Made by a program: the position numbers and the translations under genes. Positions 61,400-64,000 of a DNA stretch of 64,000 bases are shown here, piece after piece (position 1 is the first letter of the stretch; the number at the start of each line of letters is the position of its first letter). The stretch spans positions 17,582 to 81,581 of the forward strand of contig UQBY01000015.1 of the NCBI GenBank assembly GCA_900539375.1. Reading direction: 5' to 3'. The stretch comes from an uncultured Clostridium sp. Lineage in GTDB: Bacteria; Bacillota; Clostridia; Clostridiales; Clostridiaceae. The notes below the pieces were generated by a model. It was not told the origin of the DNA and searched no databases. It worked only from the letters and a program-made list of their open reading frames with translations.

Positions 61400-62458
61400 T
61401 TATTTATACTTTTTAACTATTTTTATAATATCATAGCCATATTTTTCACATTTAACCTTTCCAAAGCCACTTACCTTTGATAATTCCTCTAAGCTTTTAG
61501 GTTTTAGCTTTACAATTTCCTCTAATTGCTTATTATTATATAAAATATAAGCCCTTACCATTTCCTCTTTACTTTTATCTAGTCTATATTTTTTTAACTC
61601 TTTATAAAGCTCTGTTTCTTCTATATTTTCCTCTAAATTATTTTTTGTATTAATATCTTTTTTATTAAGACTATTTTCTTCATTTTCATCTACATCATTT
61701 TTATTATAAATTTTACTATAATCTATATTTTGTTCTTTATTATATTTTAATAATGCATTTGTTATTTCATACATTGTTTCTTCTGTAAAGGAAACATTAC
61801 TATTTTTTTCTATTTCCTTTAACTTTTCTATAAGTTGGTCATGCTTTATTACTCTTTTCTTTACCTTTTCCTTTGCAAATCTATCATTAATTATAGCTTT
61901 TTCATTTGCAACTACAGAAATTTGGTCTACTCCTTTATCTAATTTACTTCTTTTAAAACCTTCTTTTTCAAGAATATCTTTTATTAATTCTAAATGTCTT
62001 TCATTTTGAACAATAGGACTATACATTCCTTCCTTTTTGTATACCTTTCCTGTACTAGTTTTAAAAATTCTTGTAAATTCCCCTTTATTATTTATATCTA
62101 TTTCTCCAATTAAATTTTTACACTCAACAACTAAAATAAAATTTTCACCAATTACTACAAAATCTATTTGAGCTGTAAGATTATTAAATTCTAAATATAA
62201 ATTATGTAAAATAAGTATTGGCATATGACTATTTTTTAATTCATAGGCTACATTTCTTTCCCCTATAAGTCCATAATAAAGGCGATTTATATTATGTTTA
62301 ATACTATTTGCAGTTTCTTCATCCTTAGCTTCTTTTAATAATTCCTGTAAATTTAATATATTTTTATTTTCTGTAGTAAATTCTTTTACAAACTTTGGTT
62401 CTTTTAAAGATGATGAATTGCTTCCCATTACCTTTTTTAATATTCCTAAAAAGCTCAT
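61400..62458 (-). CDS. NERD-domain protein with C-terminal HRDC domain
   Basis: About 352 residues. The NERD (nuclease-related) domain lies at about 55-165: GLIGERNVAYELKNS, the Asp in TAQIDFVVIGENFILVVE and the E-x-K core VVECKN. A charged linker (about 240-285) leads to an HRDC domain at the C-terminus (RAYILYNNKQLEEIVKLKP, SLEELSKVSGFGKVKCEKYG). It is probably a DNA-processing protein of unknown role. It follows a NERD-type helicase gene on the same strand with an 81-base gap, so the two may act together. Confidence 0.87.
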   Translation of the reverse strand: MSFLGILKKVMGSNSSSLKEPKFVKEFTTENKNILNLQELLKEAKDEETANSIKHNINRLYYGLIGERNVAYELKNSHMPILILHNLYLEFNNLTAQIDFVVIGENFILVVECKNLIGEIDINNKGEFTRIFKTSTGKVYKKEGMYSPIVQNERHLELIKDILEKEGFKRSKLDKGVDQISVVANEKAIINDRFAKEKVKKRVIKHDQLIEKLKEIEKNSNVSFTEETMYEITNALLKYNKEQNIDYSKIYNKNDVDENEENSLNKKDINTKNNLEENIEETELYKELKKYRLDKSKEEMVRAYILYNNKQLEEIVKLKPKSLEELSKVSGFGKVKCEKYGYDIIKIVKKYK

Positions 62459-62539
62459 TTTATTTACCTCATTTTTACTTAATAATTCCTTATTTCAACA
62501 TATTATATCATAAAATACGTAAAGAATATAAAAGTCTTA

Positions 62540-63973
62540 TTAAAAATATTCATTTAATTCTCTTTTAAAGTGAGAAGCTTGTTTTCTTGATAAAGTTTCA
62601 ATATTTATTATAAGAATAACTTCACATCTAGCCCTTGATATTGCAACATATAAAAGTTTTTTAACCTCTTCATCCTTTAAAAAGTCACTATTTAAATCTG
62701 GAATAATTATAATATCGTTTTCTAAACCCTTATATCTTCTAATAGACTCTACTGTTGCCTTTGAATATTTTTTTATTTTCTTTTTATAAATTAATTTCTT
62801 TTTTGCCTCTAATATTAAAAAGGTTATATTATCATCCTCTATTTTTTCTATATTTTTAAGATTTAAAACTATATCCTTTATTTTTTCTTCTATTTCAAGA
62901 CTATTATCTGCATAAATAACTTTAGGCTTTAACCCATTTATTCCACTTAATATAACATTATTTTTATCTATCCCTGCTATATTTAAAGAACTTAAACATA
63001 TTTCATCAGTATTTCTCATATTTCTTTTTAAAGTATATTTAGTTCCTACCTTTAAATAGCTTATATCTTTAATTCCATACTTTTCATAAAGCATTTGGGC
63101 TTCATCATAAAAAATACATAAACTTCCTTCTTCATTTAAAATATAATTAATAGAGTCTATCCATTCCTTTTTAAAATCTTGAGCTTCATCAATTAAAATA
63201 GTATCAAATTTCATTTTTGTATTATCTTTTACAATTTCTAAATACCTAGAAATCATTTCATCATAATCTCCAGTTTCTTGAAATTCATTATACTTTTTTT
63301 CATCAAAAACTTTTAAATAATTTTCTGCAAAACCATAAATACTAAAAACCTGAAATTCTTCTAAACTTTCCTCTTTTATTTTTTCTGATAAAAGAACATT
63401 ATAACAAAGATATAAAACCTTTTTACCTTTTTTAGAATCCTCAAAGGCCTTATGCATAGCTAAAACTGTTTTTCCTGTTCCTGCATGTCCCTTTACTGAA
63501 ATAAGATTATTATCTTCAAGTTGACTAAAACATAATGCTTGCTCCTCATTTAGCTTTAAATATTTAATTTTTAAGTCTTCACATTTCTTTTTTAAAATTT
63601 CTTTTCCACAAACATTTGGCATAATACAATTTATTATTTTTTTATAATCAGAATCCATTATTTTACAAGGAATAAAACTTTCATTTTTCATTCTATATTT
63701 AAATATATTTATTAAATTTTCTTCAATATTTTCAGAAGAATTTACATCTAAAATAATTTCCTTTGGCATATCAAGAGGAAGATAGCTTTTTTTAATATCA
63801 GTATCAGGAAACCATACAGCTGTTGTAACATAAGATTTAACCCTTTCATTTTTAAGCCTATTTAAAATAATAAATTTACTTTTATCTGCTTCATTTTGAG
63901 GATTTGAAATTTCATTTTTATAATTTTCCCTATTTAAGCTATACCTGGTGTTAGTATAAAGTAGTGGACACAT
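62540..63973 (-). CDS. SF1 helicase, NERD domain truncated at the 5' end
   Basis: About 477 residues. Motifs: Walker A KGHAGTGKTVLA (about 161-172), Ia VLYLCYN, Walker B ILIDEAQDFKKEW (about 261), RNMRNTDEI, RYKGLENDIIII and the Arg-finger motif YVAISRARCEVIL (about 445). Before the helicase a piece that fits the end of a NERD domain is seen (KSYVTTAVWFPDTD), but the first 100 or so residues expected in NERD helicases are missing. The first dozen codons lie in sequence that looks like a mobile-element end; a stop precedes the ATG, and no ribosome site is present. It is therefore probably a 5'-truncated remnant. Adjacent to the NERD-HRDC gene. Confidence 0.75.
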   Translation of the reverse strand: MCPLLYTNTRYSLNRENYKNEISNPQNEADKSKFIILNRLKNERVKSYVTTAVWFPDTDIKKSYLPLDMPKEIILDVNSSENIEENLINIFKYRMKNESFIPCKIMDSDYKKIINCIMPNVCGKEILKKKCEDLKIKYLKLNEEQALCFSQLEDNNLISVKGHAGTGKTVLAMHKAFEDSKKGKKVLYLCYNVLLSEKIKEESLEEFQVFSIYGFAENYLKVFDEKKYNEFQETGDYDEMISRYLEIVKDNTKMKFDTILIDEAQDFKKEWIDSINYILNEEGSLCIFYDEAQMLYEKYGIKDISYLKVGTKYTLKRNMRNTDEICLSSLNIAGIDKNNVILSGINGLKPKVIYADNSLEIEEKIKDIVLNLKNIEKIEDDNITFLILEAKKKLIYKKKIKKYSKATVESIRRYKGLENDIIIIPDLNSDFLKDEEVKKLLYVAISRARCEVILIINIETLSRKQASHFKRELNEYF

Positions 63974-64000
63974 TAAGTCAAATTAAGTAAAATATTATTT
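63950..64000. mobile_element. Possible insertion-sequence end at the window edge (partial)
   Basis: AGTGGACACATTAAGTC reading toward the edge resembles IS3-family terminal repeats, which often contain GTGGACA. It coincides exactly with the point where the NERD helicase loses similarity to its family and its ribosome site. The element body would lie beyond the window, so this is tentative. Confidence 0.35.

Overview
The window is very AT-rich, with short intergenic gaps, strong AGGAGG-type ribosome binding sites, frequent ATA/AGA codons and several TTG starts. Gene content (lexA, mutS-mutL-miaA, miaB, gshF, a YnbB-type lyase, SpoIIE-type phosphatase, YceG/TelA) points to a low-GC Firmicute, most likely Clostridium sensu stricto; a relative of C. 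perfringens or C. baratii is my guess and is not proven here. No rRNA, tRNA or CRISPR array was seen.

Layout. 1-7.9 kb: 3' end of a cyclophilin, a PdaA-like polysaccharide deacetylase, a tyrosine recombinase with an N-terminal HTH and a near-perfect palindrome at its promoter, the bifunctional glutathione synthetase GshF (preceded by a short ORF), a lipoprotein and an acidic Cys-rich protein. 7.9-11 kb: a small decaying island with a membrane-protein/methyltransferase pair, a truncated TetR regulator with its operator, a GyrI-like gene with a nonsense codon, a frameshifted small gene and a split unknown gene. 11-24.5 kb: a large Ter/Tel stress locus. Its parts are a Ca2+ P-type ATPase with two TerD genes; a third TerD with an HpcH/CitE-like aldolase, a phosphoribosyltransferase, a PRTase-PELOTA protein and a HAD phosphatase; and divergently yceG, telA and a DUF1275 membrane gene. 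24.5-28.9 kb: trkA-trkH potassium uptake, an HD-domain hydrolase, and lexA with two SOS-like boxes. 29-38 kb: an AAA/PD-(D/E)XK protein, a YnbB-like PLP lyase, a giant DUF445 protein with two copies of the family signature, a lipoprotein, and a second, internally deleted AAA/nuclease gene. 38-51.6 kb: miaA, mutL, mutS, a SNF2/SWIM helicase, an e(P4)-like phosphatase, a third AAA/nuclease gene, and miaB in the opposite direction. 51.8-56.7 kb: a partner-switching module (SpoIIE phosphatase, RsbW-like kinase, STAS antagonist) with glycogen debranching enzyme glgX inside it. 57-64 kb: a small hydrolase, thiH-thiG behind a hairpin that looks like an HMP-PP (thiS-motif) riboswitch, an unknown protein, bioB, a NERD-HRDC protein and a 5'-truncated NERD-type SF1 helicase that runs into a possible insertion-sequence end at the window edge.

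How genes work together. The Ter locus combines calcium-type TerD proteins and a Ca2+ pump with a predicted nucleoside-like metabolite pathway. The SpoIIE/RsbW/STAS trio should form a phosphorylation switch whose output sigma factor is not encoded nearby. MutS, MutL and MiaA form one transcription unit, probably with the SNF2 helicase. thiG-thiH make the thiazole half of thiamin and appear controlled by RNA. Several transcription units are closed by strong bidirectional hairpin terminators, and in two places hairpins overlap a ribosome binding site.
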